14,811 nt of DNA from Anaerolineae bacterium (GTDB taxonomy: Bacteria; Chloroflexota; Anaerolineae; JAAYZQ01): positions 1 to 14,811 of the forward strand of contig JAFGOG010000309.1 in assembly GCA_016926595.1 (NCBI GenBank), read 5' to 3'. Each line of letters opens with the position of its first letter. The stretch's first letter is position 1. Shown in pieces: positions 14,722 to 14,811 of this stretch. Below the pieces are notes generated by a model, which was given only the letters and a program-made list of their open reading frames with translations, was not told the origin of the DNA and made no database searches. The position numbers and the translations under genes are program-made.

Positions 14722-14811
14722 TCAGCGCAATATCCACTCCCGCAGCCCTTTGATATCCAAGACCTCGCTGGCGCCGGCCAATTGCTTAGCCGGCAGGCTC
14801 GTCTCCAGGGC
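14722..14811 (-). CDS. C-terminal end of an unrecognised protein (partial)
   Basis: The minus strand is open from the window edge to a TGA at 14724-14722, giving 29 residues that end L-R-E-W-I-L-R. The piece includes L-P-A-K-Q-L-A-G-A-S-E-V-L-D-I-K-G. Codon third positions are GC-rich like the neighbours, and the stop is followed by the hairpin at 14660-14702, which would suit a gene end. It is too short to name. Confidence 0.45.
   Translation of the reverse strand, partial: ALETSLPAKQLAGASEVLDIKGLREWILR

Overview
The window is GC-rich and densely coded, and looks like a chromosomal segment of an anaerobic or facultative bacterium, most likely Chloroflexota (Anaerolineae-like). That placement is an inference. 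It rests on a protein joining TPR, zinc-ribbon and membrane parts, a secreted protein with a Pro-Thr linker and a C-terminal LGYP-type module, a ferredoxin/ASKHA corrinoid-activase-like protein, and short palindromic elements inside coding sequence. I see no tRNA, rRNA, CRISPR array, transposase or phage gene.

Left part (1-6752). A plus-strand HdrD/GlcF-like iron-sulfur protein (35-1129) converges on a minus-strand block across a bidirectional terminator (1147-1171). In transcription order the minus-strand block is: FAD-dependent amine/amino-acid oxidase (5503-6657), ornithine cyclodeaminase/mu-crystallin-type reductase (4509-5501), QueG-like iron-sulfur protein (3734-4501), RACo-type activase with a [2Fe-2S] domain (2073-3737), and, after 51 bp, a proteasome-beta-like Ntn hydrolase (1191-2021). 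The first four genes are 1 bp apart, 7 bp apart or overlapping by 4 bp, so they are almost certainly co-transcribed. Together they suggest oxidation of an N-methylated or cyclic amino acid, reduction or cyclisation of an imine, and ATP-dependent low-potential electron delivery to a corrinoid protein that is not encoded here.

Middle (6753-11107). An HD-domain phosphohydrolase and a TPR/zinc-ribbon membrane protein lie on the minus strand. They are divergent from a UbiB/ABC1-family kinase-like protein and a DUF456 membrane protein on the plus strand. The 8724-8908 region carries back-to-back promoter-like sequences and an 18-bp inverted repeat.

Right part (11108-14811). A promoter with a strong ribosome binding site precedes a secreted GH99-like protein. 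Hypoxanthine phosphoribosyltransferase and a zinc-ribbon Nudix hydrolase follow. A perfect 12-bp-stem bidirectional terminator separates these from a minus-strand SIMPL/YggE-type exported protein. A long hairpin repeat and the C-terminal end of one more minus-strand gene close the window.

The most unusual observations are two palindromic insertions, apparently in frame, inside the activase gene. One of them has a related copy inside the TPR/zinc-ribbon gene and encodes a similar peptide. The solitary proteasome-like hydrolase, whose Thr2 would become an N-terminal nucleophile after Met removal, is also notable.
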